Shown: positions 6,513-11,849, counted from the stretch's first letter. The stretch: 11,965 nucleotides of DNA from Chloroflexia bacterium (GCA_025927935.1 JAICKM010000136.1:1-11965), one strand, 5' to 3'. Notes: generated by a model from the letters alone, not told the origin. Numbers and translations: made by a program.

Positions 6513-6541
6513 ATCCTACCCGCTCCCGCCGCCCCTGGCAA
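6513..6541 (-). promoter_or_regulatory. Promoter for the long ArsR gene
   Basis: On the minus strand TTGCCA (6541-6536), a 17-base spacer and TAGGAT (6518-6513). The predicted start near 6506 leaves a leader of about 27 bases carrying AGGAGG. The gene could thus be expressed apart from the exporter upstream. Confidence 0.45.
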
Positions 6542-6553
6542 GCGCACGCCCGA

Positions 6554-6680
6554 CCAACCTCTCCCCCGGCCCCTCCCCGCCGCGGGGAGGGGAGTTGCGT
6601 TTGTTCATCCGCGCACAGACTCCGCAGCTAGAGCGCCACATTCCCCCTTCCCGCGGCGGGAAGGGGGGTAGGGGGGTTAG
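6554..6680. repeat. Dispersed double-hairpin repeat, copy 2
   Basis: Same order of parts as 150-224: CCAACCTCTCCCC with a GGGGAGGGGAG arm, then TTCCCCCTTCCCG with CGGGAAGGGGG, ending GGGGGGTTAGG. The stretch between the two hairpins is longer here. Its right-hand 53 bases overlap the end of the MFS gene. Confidence 0.75.
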
Positions 6681-7947
6681 GTTGCTCCGCGTGCCCGGCC
6701 GTGCGGGCGACCAGGATGCCCGTGCCCGCGGCCAGGGCCAGCAGCGCCAGGCCGCTGAGGCCCAGGTAGGCCGCCGCGGGCAGGAGCAGCGGCACCAGCA
6801 GCGGGGTCAGCACAATCGCCACCAACTGCCCTCCGATGAGCATGCTCTGGAAGAGGCCGCTCACCCGCCCCAGGTGCGCGGCGGGAGCCAGCGTTTGCAG
6901 CAGCGTGCCCGCCTGTACGTTGAGCAGCCCGTTGCCCAGCCCGCCGATCAGGCAGCCCGCCATCACCACCAGGCGGGCCGGCCCGGCGTCGGGCAATAGC
7001 GCGGCCACGGCCATCGAGAGCGGCACGGCGCCGAGCAGCGCCAGGCCCAGCACCATGTCGGGCCACGGATCGCGGGCGCCCTTGCGCCAGAACAGCCCCG
7101 CCGCCGCCACCACCGACCCCAGCCCGATCAGCCCGATCAGCGTGCCGAACAGACTCTCGCCGCCGCGCAGCACGTCGCGCGTGAAGACCGGGCAGAGCAC
7201 ATCAAAGCCCATAATCGTCAGCGTGACGGCAAAGCCCGTGCCCAGCAGCAGCCGCAGCCGGGGCGCCGCGCGCAGTACCGCCGCCAGCGCCAGGGCCGGT
7301 GCCCCGTTAGGTGCCCCTTCAGGTGCCCCTTTAGGGGCAGGCGTGGTCGCGGGCGCCGCCTCAGCGGGGGCGGGCCGCCCGGCGGGCGGCAACGCGGGCA
7401 ACCGGCTCAAGATCAGCGCCGACAGCGCAAACGACACCACGTCGAGCACCAGCGCGGCGTGCGGGCTGAGCACCGTCAGCACACCCCCGGCCAGGATCGG
7501 CGCCCCGATCTTGACCAGGCTCGACAACTGCTGCAACAGCGCGTTGGCCCGCGTCAGATCGGCGCGATCCACCAGCGCGGGGATGGCCGACTGCCGCGCG
7601 GGCGACATGATCGACCCGGCCACCGCCTGCAACGCCAGCAGGGCATAGATCAATTCCAGCCGCGTCGTGAAGATCAGGCCGGCCACCACCAGCCCCGACA
7701 GCACCTCGCTGGCGATCATCAGCCGCTTGCGGTCGAACCGATCGCAGAGCCACCCGGCCAGGGGGCTGCACAGCAGCATCGGTCCTAGCCCGGCCAGCAG
7801 CACGCCGCTGCTCTCTAGCACATCGCCGCTGCCCCGAAACACAATCAAGGCATAAATCGCCAGCGCGGTAATCCAGTTCCCGACCCCGCTCACCGACTCC
7901 GCAAACCCCAGGATCAGCAGGTGATGATTGCGCTTGAGGATATTCAT
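6628..7947 (-). CDS. MFS efflux transporter
   Basis: A 439-residue, 12-helix carrier of the major facilitator superfamily, most like the drug/macrolide exporter (DHA3, MFS_3) group; it would pump a small molecule out of the cell using the proton gradient. The loop between helices 2 and 3 holds the family signature GWLCDRFDRKR (65-75). The central cytoplasmic loop (about 190-215) is a Pro/Ala/Gly stretch that contains an in-frame repeat (PAPKGAPEGAPNGAP). The ATG at 7947 follows GAAAGGGT at moderate spacing. A strong promoter with two operator-like palindromes lies upstream, and an ArsR-type regulator lies downstream on the same strand, 148 bases away, a layout typical of drug-inducible export. 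The last sixteen or so residues (NPPTPLPAAGRGNVAL) derive from a dispersed repeat and are not part of the transporter fold. The substrate is unknown. Confidence 0.9.
   Translation of the reverse strand: MNILKRNHHLLILGFAESVSGVGNWITALAIYALIVFRGSGDVLESSGVLLAGLGPMLLCSPLAGWLCDRFDRKRLMIASEVLSGLVVAGLIFTTRLELIYALLALQAVAGSIMSPARQSAIPALVDRADLTRANALLQQLSSLVKIGAPILAGGVLTVLSPHAALVLDVVSFALSALILSRLPALPPAGRPAPAEAAPATTPAPKGAPEGAPNGAPALALAAVLRAAPRLRLLLGTGFAVTLTIMGFDVLCPVFTRDVLRGGESLFGTLIGLIGLGSVVAAAGLFWRKGARDPWPDMVLGLALLGAVPLSMAVAALLPDAGPARLVVMAGCLIGGLGNGLLNVQAGTLLQTLAPAAHLGRVSGLFQSMLIGGQLVAIVLTPLLVPLLLPAAAYLGLSGLALLALAAGTGILVARTAGHAEQPNPPTPLPAAGRGNVAL
7299..7342 (-). repeat. In-frame GGGGCACC palindromic repeat in the MFS gene
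   Basis: On the coding strand CCTGCCCCTAAAGGGGCACC is followed by two further GGGGCACC units. It holds the palindrome TGCCCCTAAAGGGGCA and encodes PAPKGAPEGAPNGAP in the central loop. A close relative in the same reading frame lies at 8712-8744. Confidence 0.7.
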
Positions 7948-7968
7948 TCCGCAGTACCCTTTCTAATA

Positions 7969-7986
7969 CGTAGGCATTTACCTACG
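7969..7986. promoter_or_regulatory. Operator-like palindrome 1 of the MFS promoter
   Basis: CGTAGGCATTTACCTACG with six-base arms CGTAGG/CCTACG. It starts at about +1 of the predicted exporter transcript, so a protein bound here would block initiation. It shares GTAGGC-N4-NCCTAC with the site at 8041-8056. Confidence 0.65.
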
Positions 7987-7991
7987 AGTAG

Positions 7992-8020
7992 ATTGTACCA
8001 CGGTTTCGGGTGCGAGTCAA
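7992..8020 (-). promoter_or_regulatory. Strong promoter of the MFS exporter
   Basis: On the minus strand TTGACT (8020-8015), 17 bases, then TACAAT (7997-7992) with an extended TGG. The predicted start is near 7985, giving a leader of about 38 bases before the ATG at 7947. Confidence 0.75.
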
Positions 8021-8040
8021 TAGATTGAACCGATCAATTA

Positions 8041-8056
8041 GTAGGCAAACGCCTAC
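8041..8056. promoter_or_regulatory. Operator-like palindrome 2 of the MFS promoter
   Basis: GTAGGCAAACGCCTAC, perfect six-base arms around AAAC. It lies upstream of the -35. Its centre is 71 bases from that of the first palindrome. A smaller inverted repeat, ATTGA/TCAAT (8024-8038), lies between it and the -35. Confidence 0.65.
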
Positions 8057-8077
8057 GGCTTTGGACGGGAGAGTGGT

Positions 8078-8113
8078 CTTGTCACTCTGAGCGCAGCGAA
8101 GAGTCTCGTCTCG
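8078..8113 (+). repeat. Single intact TTGTCACTCTGAG repeat
   Basis: CTTGTCACTCTGAGCGCAGC then GAAGAGTCTCGTCTCG, identical over 36 bases to both copies at the right edge of the window. It lies between the MFS promoter and the WD40 remnant. Confidence 0.85.
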
Positions 8114-8149
8114 CAGGCGCAAACAACCGATACCCTGACGGCGAGCAGA

Positions 8150-8256
8150 TCACTCCACCCGCCACAGCCGGATCGTCCCGTCATACGAGGCCGAGGCGAG
8201 CAGATGCCCGTCGGGGGCCAGACGCCACGCTGCCCGGCAGTCCAGTACATACACCT
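8150..8256 (-). pseudogene. 3' remnant of a WD40-repeat gene
   Basis: About 35 codons on the minus strand end in a stop at 8150 and encode WRLAPDGHLLASASYDGTI followed by RLWRVE. This is the last blade of a WD40 propeller (PDG...LAS.S.DGT..LW). No further blades lie upstream; instead the sequence passes into the promoter region of the initiator-like gene. The rest of the gene is missing, as expected if an insertion or deletion replaced it. WD40 proteins are scaffolds; nothing more can be said of this one. Confidence 0.75.
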
Positions 8257-8287
8257 GCTTGATGCCCCGGCAGAAACCCGCACAAAT

Positions 8288-8308
8288 TGGGGATAAATCT
8301 GTGGATAA
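8288..8308 (+). promoter_or_regulatory. Two DnaA-box-like sites
   Basis: TGTGGATAA (8300-8308) is the exact complement of the E. coli DnaA box TTATCCACA. TGGGGATAA (8288-8296) differs from it at one base, in the same orientation, twelve bases upstream. Both lie just before the promoter of an initiator-like gene, which makes chance less likely. Confidence 0.55.
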
Positions 8309-8313
8309 ACCTC

Positions 8314-8342
8314 TTGAATTAGAACGTATGTTCTGATACAAT
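8314..8342 (+). promoter_or_regulatory. Promoter of the initiator-like gene
   Basis: TTGAAT (8314-8319), exactly 17 bases, then TACAAT (8337-8342) with an extended TGA. The predicted start near 8349 gives a leader of about 55 bases. The spacer is nearly filled by an SOS-box palindrome. Confidence 0.7.
8321..8334. promoter_or_regulatory. LexA (SOS) box in the promoter spacer
   Basis: AGAACGTATGTTCT is a perfect palindrome. Its core GAACGTATGTTC fits the Gram-positive LexA consensus GAACRNRYGTTC. Lying between -35 and -10, it would let a repressor shut the promoter until DNA damage. Confidence 0.6.
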
Positions 8343-8403
8343 ACGGCACATAGGCGGTACGGGTTGGAGCCGTGCCCCCGTCTCACATTCGAGGTGCCCT
8401 ATC

Positions 8404-9345
8404 ATGCCTGCTACCGTTGTTCCCATCGCGTCCGCGCCCGCCCCGCTGGTGCAAACCGGCTTCACCCAGGTCGATAACCGGGTGTTGAGCAACCCCAGCC
8501 TCAGCCCGTCCGCGCGGCTGCTCTACGCGCTGCTCAAGATGCACGCCTGGCAGAGCGCCGTCGCCTTGCCCGGCCAGGTCCGCCTGGGCGCGTTGCTGGG
8601 CGTCCAGCCCCGCCAGGTGCGCCGCTACCTGGCCGAACTGGTCGCCGCCGGACTGGTCGTCTGCCGGCACCGCGGCCGCAACCTGACCAATGAGTATTAC
8701 TTGGCCGAGGCGCCTGCCCCTAAAGGGGCATCTAAAGAGGCACCGCCGCAGGCCCCACCCCCGCCGGCGGACCCGGCCGCCGCGCGCCCCGGTGCCCGCC
8801 TGCCGGCCCTCCTATCCGCTCTCCCTGCCGCCCCCGCTCCCCCTACCGATGGGACATCCATGACCGCTCCGGATAGGACACCCATGACCGCTCCCCCTAC
8901 CGATGGGACATCCATGACCGCTCCGGGTAGGACACCCATGACCGCTCCGGATGGGACACCCATGACCGCCAAAGAATACTCCGTTAAGAATACACAGAAG
9001 AAGAATACCGATTCGACCGGCCCCTCGGCGGGGGAAAGCCGATCAGACGCGGAGCCGGACGGCCCGCCCCCACCATACTCGCCCTACATCGCCGGGGTGA
9101 CGCTCGACATCTGCCGCGAGATCGGCGACCTGGGGCCGCCCGCGGCGGGCGCCCGCCGGGCGCTCAGCCTCTGGACGCGCAGCGGCCTGCCCGAAGCCGA
9201 CTTCGTCACCGCCCTGCACGGCGCCAAAGCCGCCCTGCGCCACCGCCAAACCCACGTCACCAACCGCGGCGCCTACTTCTTCACCCTGCTGGCCGAGGCC
9301 GTCGGCGTGCCGGAGGGCGGCGGCGCCGGGGGCTTGCGGATGTAA
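8404..9345 (+). CDS. Winged-helix replication-initiator-like protein
   Basis: A 313-residue protein in three parts. Residues about 20-100 form a winged helix: SLSPSARLLYALLKMHAW, then LGALLGVQPRQVRRYLAELV and a basic wing (CRHRGRNLTNEYYL), as in phage O, DnaD-like and plasmid initiator N-termini. Residues 103-215 are a low-complexity Pro/Ala/Thr linker, encoded by an in-frame palindromic repeat (8712-8744), five tandem repeats giving [DG][GR]T[SP]MTAP, and an AT-rich stretch giving KEYSVKNTQKKN. Residues about 222-305 form a helical C-terminal domain ending NRGAYFFTLLAEAVGV. The ATG at 8404 follows GAGGTG (8391-8396). Family knowledge suggests a helix-turn-helix DNA-binding protein; the initiator role is inferred from domain order, DnaA-like boxes, SOS box and internal repeats. 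A plain transcription regulator is the alternative. No helicase or loader gene follows. Confidence 0.75.
   Translation: MPATVVPIASAPAPLVQTGFTQVDNRVLSNPSLSPSARLLYALLKMHAWQSAVALPGQVRLGALLGVQPRQVRRYLAELVAAGLVVCRHRGRNLTNEYYLAEAPAPKGASKEAPPQAPPPPADPAAARPGARLPALLSALPAAPAPPTDGTSMTAPDRTPMTAPPTDGTSMTAPGRTPMTAPDGTPMTAKEYSVKNTQKKNTDSTGPSAGESRSDAEPDGPPPPYSPYIAGVTLDICREIGDLGPPAAGARRALSLWTRSGLPEADFVTALHGAKAALRHRQTHVTNRGAYFFTLLAEAVGVPEGGGAGGLRM
8712..8744 (+). repeat. In-frame GGGGCACC palindromic repeat in the initiator-like gene
   Basis: GCCTGCCCCTAAAGGGGCAT then CTAAAGAGGCACC, encoding PAPKGASKEAP at the start of the linker. It matches the coding strand of 7299-7342 in sequence and reading frame. Confidence 0.7.
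8848..8970 (+). repeat. Five iteron-like tandem repeats
   Basis: Five units sharing the core GGACAYCCATGACCGC begin at 8848, 8872, 8902, 8926 and 8950, so spacings are 24, 30, 24 and 24 bases. Each holds an imperfect palindrome of the form ATGGG-ACA-CCCAT, perfect in the last unit (8951-8963). Units 1-2 and 3-4 form a larger 54-base duplication. They encode an 8-residue repeat in the linker of the initiator-like protein. Confidence 0.85.
8972..9008 (+). repeat. Three AT-rich direct repeats, possible unwinding element
   Basis: AAGAATAC occurs at 8972, 8986 and 9001, in register every 14-15 bases. By count 26 of the 38 bases from 8971 to 9008 are A or T, inside an otherwise GC-rich gene. It starts one base after the last iteron-like unit. 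Confidence 0.7.
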
Positions 9346-9404
9346 GGCGGCTCCGCCTGGAAGTCGTTCGCGGTGAACTTGAGGCGGATGCCTGAAATTG
9401 CCTC

Positions 9405-9434
9405 TTGACATGTGACCATAAAGTCACGTATAAT
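9405..9434 (+). promoter_or_regulatory. Promoter and operator of the ArsR/SRPBCC cluster
   Basis: Consensus TTGACA (9405-9410), 18 bases, consensus TATAAT (9429-9434). The spacer contains the palindrome GTGACCATAAAGTCAC (9412-9427), placed to block polymerase. The predicted start falls on or next to the ATG at 9441. Confidence 0.8.
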
Positions 9435-9440
9435 GAGGAC

Positions 9441-9788
9441 ATGGAAGTAGAACACGTGTTCAAGGCGTTGGCTGATCATCATCGCCGCCGGCTTCTCGAT
9501 GTGCTCGCGCAAACCGACGGGCAGACGCTGACCGAGCTCTGCGCGCACTTACCCATGACCCGCTTTGGGGTCATGAAACACCTCGACCTCCTGGAGGCCG
9601 CCGGGCTGATTACCACCCGCAAAGTGGGGCGGGAAAAACGGCACTACCTGAACCCCGCCCCCCTCCAGGACGTGGACGTGTGGATGGCGCAATACCGCCG
9701 GTTCTGGGACGCGCGCCTGGACCGCCTGGAGGACTACCTCCGCGAACTGCAAGCAAAGGAGTCGCACCATGACCACGACGAACAATAG
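9441..9788 (+). CDS. ArsR-family transcriptional repressor
   Basis: A 115-residue winged-helix regulator of the usual family size. FKALADHHRRRLLDVLAQ (7-24) is the first helix block; TLTELCAHLPMTRFGVMKHL (29-48) is the helix-turn-helix, and GLITTRKVGREKRHYLNP (55-72) the wing. No metal-binding cysteine pair is visible, as in the subgroup paired with SRPBCC proteins. The ATG at 9441 lies six bases after a TATAAT, so the mRNA probably begins at the start codon with no Shine-Dalgarno. The alternative TTG at 9405 is the -35 box itself and can be dismissed. It overlaps the SRPBCC gene by 20 bases, showing co-transcription, and probably represses itself through the palindrome in its promoter. The His/Asp-rich tail (HHDHDEQ) is encoded largely by the overlap. 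Confidence 0.92.
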   Translation: MEVEHVFKALADHHRRRLLDVLAQTDGQTLTELCAHLPMTRFGVMKHLDLLEAAGLITTRKVGREKRHYLNPAPLQDVDVWMAQYRRFWDARLDRLEDYLRELQAKESHHDHDEQ

Positions 9789-10275
9789 CACAAGCACGCC
9801 CGCCGCGCCGCAACCCGGCACGGCGCCCCGCGAACTGGTTCTCACGCGCATCATCGACGCGCCGCGCGCCCTGGTGTTCAAGGCGTGGACCGATCCGCAA
9901 CACCTGGCCCAGTGGTGGGGGCCGCAGCACTTTACCAACCCGGTCTGCGAAGTGGACCTGCGGCCCGGCGGCGCCATCCGCATCGACATGCGCGGGCCGG
10001 ATGGGGTCATCTACCCGCTAGAGGGAGTCTTTCGCGAAGTGGTGGTCCCCGAGCGGCTGGTGTTCACCAACAACGCGCTGGACGCCGCCGGCCAGCCCAT
10101 GATCGAAGGGCTTACCACCGTCACGTTCGCCGAGCACGAGGGCAAAACGCTGCTCACGGTGCATGACTGGATCTCGCGGGCGACGCCAGCCGCCGCAGGC
10201 GCGCTCGCCGGCATGGAAGAGGGCTGGAACCAGAGCCTGGATCGGCTCGCCGCCCTGCCGGCCCTGCACCAATAG
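9769..10275 (+). CDS. SRPBCC (AHSA1-type) ligand-binding protein
   Basis: A 168-residue START/Bet v 1-fold protein of the AHSA1 (activator of Hsp90 ATPase-like) group. After a polar tail of about 20 residues, the typical order appears: LVLTRIIDAPRALVFKAWTD, HLAQWWGPQHFT, a strand with DLRPGGAIRIDMRGPDG, GVFREVVVPERLVFT, and the C-terminal helix GMEEGWNQSLDRLAALP. The fold encloses a hydrophobic cavity for a small molecule; no catalytic residues are established for the bacterial proteins. It is translationally coupled to the ArsR gene (20-base overlap) with AAAGGAG (9755-9761) inside the upstream gene. Such ArsR-SRPBCC pairs are common; the SRPBCC partner may sense or handle the ligand or stress that frees the promoter, but that is inference. 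Confidence 0.92.
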   Translation: MTTTNNSTSTPAAPQPGTAPRELVLTRIIDAPRALVFKAWTDPQHLAQWWGPQHFTNPVCEVDLRPGGAIRIDMRGPDGVIYPLEGVFREVVVPERLVFTNNALDAAGQPMIEGLTTVTFAEHEGKTLLTVHDWISRATPAAAGALAGMEEGWNQSLDRLAALPALHQ

Positions 10276-10286
10276 GAGGAACCCGC

Positions 10287-10523
10287 GTGAAGAATGACCC
10301 GCCCGCCGCGCCCGAAAGCGACCTCCCGCCCGGACTCGCCCAACCCGCGCGCCGGGCGCTCGCCGCCGCCGGCATCCGGCAACTTGCCCAGCTAACCGCT
10401 ATGAGCGAGGCCGAGATCAAGCAGCTACACGGCATCGGCCCCAATGCCGTCGCCCAGTTGCGCCGCGCGCTCGCCGCCCAGGGCCTGTCGTTCGCCGCCG
10501 AACCGCAAGGCAAAGACGAGTAG
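10287..10523 (+). CDS. Small helix-hairpin-helix protein
   Basis: A 78-residue protein starting at GTG, with AGGAGGA (10274-10280) six bases upstream; the ATG at 10293 is out of frame. Residues 14-70 form a compact helical unit, LAQPARRALAAAGIRQLAQL then SEAEIKQLHGIGPNAVAQLR, ending ALAAQGLSFA. The HGIGPNAVAQL turn is a helix-hairpin-helix motif, and the whole resembles the RNA polymerase alpha C-terminal domain and other small HhH proteins. This fold usually binds the DNA backbone without sequence specificity. The gene follows SRPBCC by 11 bases, so it is in the same operon. Why a DNA-binding fold belongs to this cluster is unclear. Confidence 0.8.
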   Translation: MKNDPPAAPESDLPPGLAQPARRALAAAGIRQLAQLTAMSEAEIKQLHGIGPNAVAQLRRALAAQGLSFAAEPQGKDE

Positions 10524-10543
10524 GGCGCCCCTGTCACTGGGCG

Positions 10544-10570
10544 CTGTAGGGGCCGGTTTCAACCCGGCCC
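10544..10570. repeat. CTGTAGG hairpin repeat, copy 2
   Basis: CTGTAGGGGCCGGTTTCAAC then CCGGCCC, able to fold with GGGCCGG/CCGGCCC arms. It is a relative of 5319-5345. It lies between the HhH and hydrolase genes and could lower read-through into the hydrolase. Confidence 0.7.
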
Positions 10571-10608
10571 GCTGCCCATCAACTACCTGCAACAAAGTGG
10601 AGGGTTCA

Positions 10609-11406
10609 ATGAACAAGGTAACCTCGAAAGACGGCACCACTATCGCCTACGATCAGTTGGGCGCCGGCCCGCCGGTCATCCTGGTGGCCGGCGCGTTAGG
10701 CGTCCGCAAGCACCCGATTGTGGCTGACCTGGCGCAACTGCTGGCCGCGCATTTCACCGTGATCAACTACGACCGCCGGGGCAAAGGCGACAGCGGCGAC
10801 ACCCCGCCCTATGCCGTTGCCCGCGAGATCGAAGATATCGCCGCGCTGATTGACGCCGCCGGGGGATCGGCTGCCCTCTACGGAATTTCCTCCGGGGCCA
10901 ACCTGGCCCTCGCAGCGGCCAACGCCCTGCCCGGCAGGGTCACGAAGCTGGCGCTCTACGAGCCGCCGGTCATCGTGGACGACAGCCGCCCGCCCATGCC
11001 GGCGGATTACGTGCAGCAGATCCACGATCTGGTTGCGGCGGATCGGCGCGGCGACGCCGTAGAACTCTTCATGCGGCATGTGGGTGTACCCGAGGAGTTC
11101 CTCCCGCAGATGCATGCCATGCCCATGTGGCCGCAGATGGAACAAGCCGCGCACACGCTCGCCTACGACGGCCTGATCATGGGCGACACCCAGTCCGGCA
11201 AGCCACTGGCGCCCGGCCAGTGGCCCGCCGCCACGATGCCCACGCTCGTCATCGTCGGTGGCGACAGCCCGCCCTTCTTCCACAACGGCACGCGCGCCCT
11301 CACGGACCAACTGCCCAACGCCCAGCACGCCACCCTGCCCGGCCAGACGCACGAAGTCTCCGCCGCTGCCCTCGCGCCCGTGCTGACCGAGTTCTTCGCC
11401 GCCTGA
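10609..11406 (+). CDS. Alpha/beta-fold hydrolase
   Basis: A 265-residue hydrolase, normal length. The nucleophile elbow is GISSG with S94; the acid is probably D219 in VIVGGDSPP and the base H248 in GQTHEV, in the order expected of the fold. VINYDRRGKGDSG (51-63) is the loop and helix that follow strand 4. It probably cleaves an ester, lactone or similar bond; the cap region (about 118-200) is helical and gives no substrate hint. The ATG at 10609 follows GGAGGG (10599-10604); the open frame upstream to 10444 overlaps the HhH gene and is not used. It lies 85 bases after the HhH gene, with a repeat between and no promoter seen, so it is probably the last gene of the ArsR-led operon. A hairpin terminator follows. 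Confidence 0.9.
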   Translation: MNKVTSKDGTTIAYDQLGAGPPVILVAGALGVRKHPIVADLAQLLAAHFTVINYDRRGKGDSGDTPPYAVAREIEDIAALIDAAGGSAALYGISSGANLALAAANALPGRVTKLALYEPPVIVDDSRPPMPADYVQQIHDLVAADRRGDAVELFMRHVGVPEEFLPQMHAMPMWPQMEQAAHTLAYDGLIMGDTQSGKPLAPGQWPAATMPTLVIVGGDSPPFFHNGTRALTDQLPNAQHATLPGQTHEVSAAALAPVLTEFFAA

Positions 11407-11430
11407 TCCCGGCCCAATACGTCACTATAA

Positions 11431-11464
11431 AACAACCCCGGCATAAACATGTGCCGGGGTTGTT
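11431..11464 (+). terminator. Intrinsic terminator after the hydrolase
   Basis: A perfect 13-bp stem (AACAACCCCGGCA at 11431-11443 with its complement at 11452-11464) and an eight-base loop, followed by TGCTTTG. An A-rich stretch just before the left arm would serve as the T run for the other strand, where the CopZ-like gene runs toward it. It may work both ways. Confidence 0.85.
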
Positions 11465-11552
11465 GCTTTGCGGGCCGGGCGGCGTCCGCGGACACGAGAC
11501 GGCCCGGCGCACACCCGCGCCGGGCCATCCTGCATACCCGCTGGGGCGCGGC

Positions 11553-11822
11553 TTACTTGCCCGTCAGCGGGATCACGTTGCGCTTGGGCGCGGGCGCCGC
11601 GGTTGCGGCGTGGCTGCCCGCCACCGGGTAGCCTTCCTCATCGAGGATGGCGCCCACCTGGTCCAGGCTCAGCGCGTTCTCGTCATAGCTCAGGTGGACC
11701 AGCTTGGCGGGGATGTCCACCTGCACGCTCTCGACGCCGGGTTGGCCCTCGAGCGCGCTGGTGATGGTATGCGCGCAATGGGCGCACGAGATGTCCGGCA
11801 CTTCCAACACGATATTCGACAT
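11553..11822 (-). CDS. CopZ-like heavy-metal-binding protein
   Basis: An 89-residue heavy-metal-associated (HMA) domain protein. The metal site is SCAHCAHT with C13 and C16, in the usual place after the first strand (IVLEVPDI). GVESVQVDIPAKLVHLSYDE and the helix LSLDQVGAILDEEGYPV complete the ferredoxin-like fold by about residue 70. The last 19 residues, GSHAATAAPAPKRNVIPLTGK in part, form a tail not usual in CopZ. The glycine-methionine that commonly precedes the first cysteine is replaced by D-I-S. The start at 11822 has AAGGAG (11833-11838) ten bases upstream. Such proteins carry Cu(I) or another soft metal to a P-type ATPase; none is in view, though one could lie beyond either edge. It could also be a mercury-type carrier. 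Confidence 0.88.
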   Translation of the reverse strand: MSNIVLEVPDISCAHCAHTITSALEGQPGVESVQVDIPAKLVHLSYDENALSLDQVGAILDEEGYPVAGSHAATAAPAPKRNVIPLTGK

Positions 11823-11849
11823 GGGATTATTGCTCCTTGTGTATATACT

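Noticed and set aside
8848..8970. Tandem repeats as a CRISPR array
   Set aside because: The units are contiguous with no unique spacers, and they keep one reading frame within a gene.
8697..8972. Minus-strand open frame with repeated VMGV/VMDV motifs
   Set aside because: It is the complement of the iteron array and inherits its periodicity. No ribosome binding site or independent domain is visible.
9405..9440. TTG at 9405 as the start of the short ArsR protein
   Set aside because: These bases are the -35 box, operator and -10 box of the promoter, so they are upstream of the transcript.
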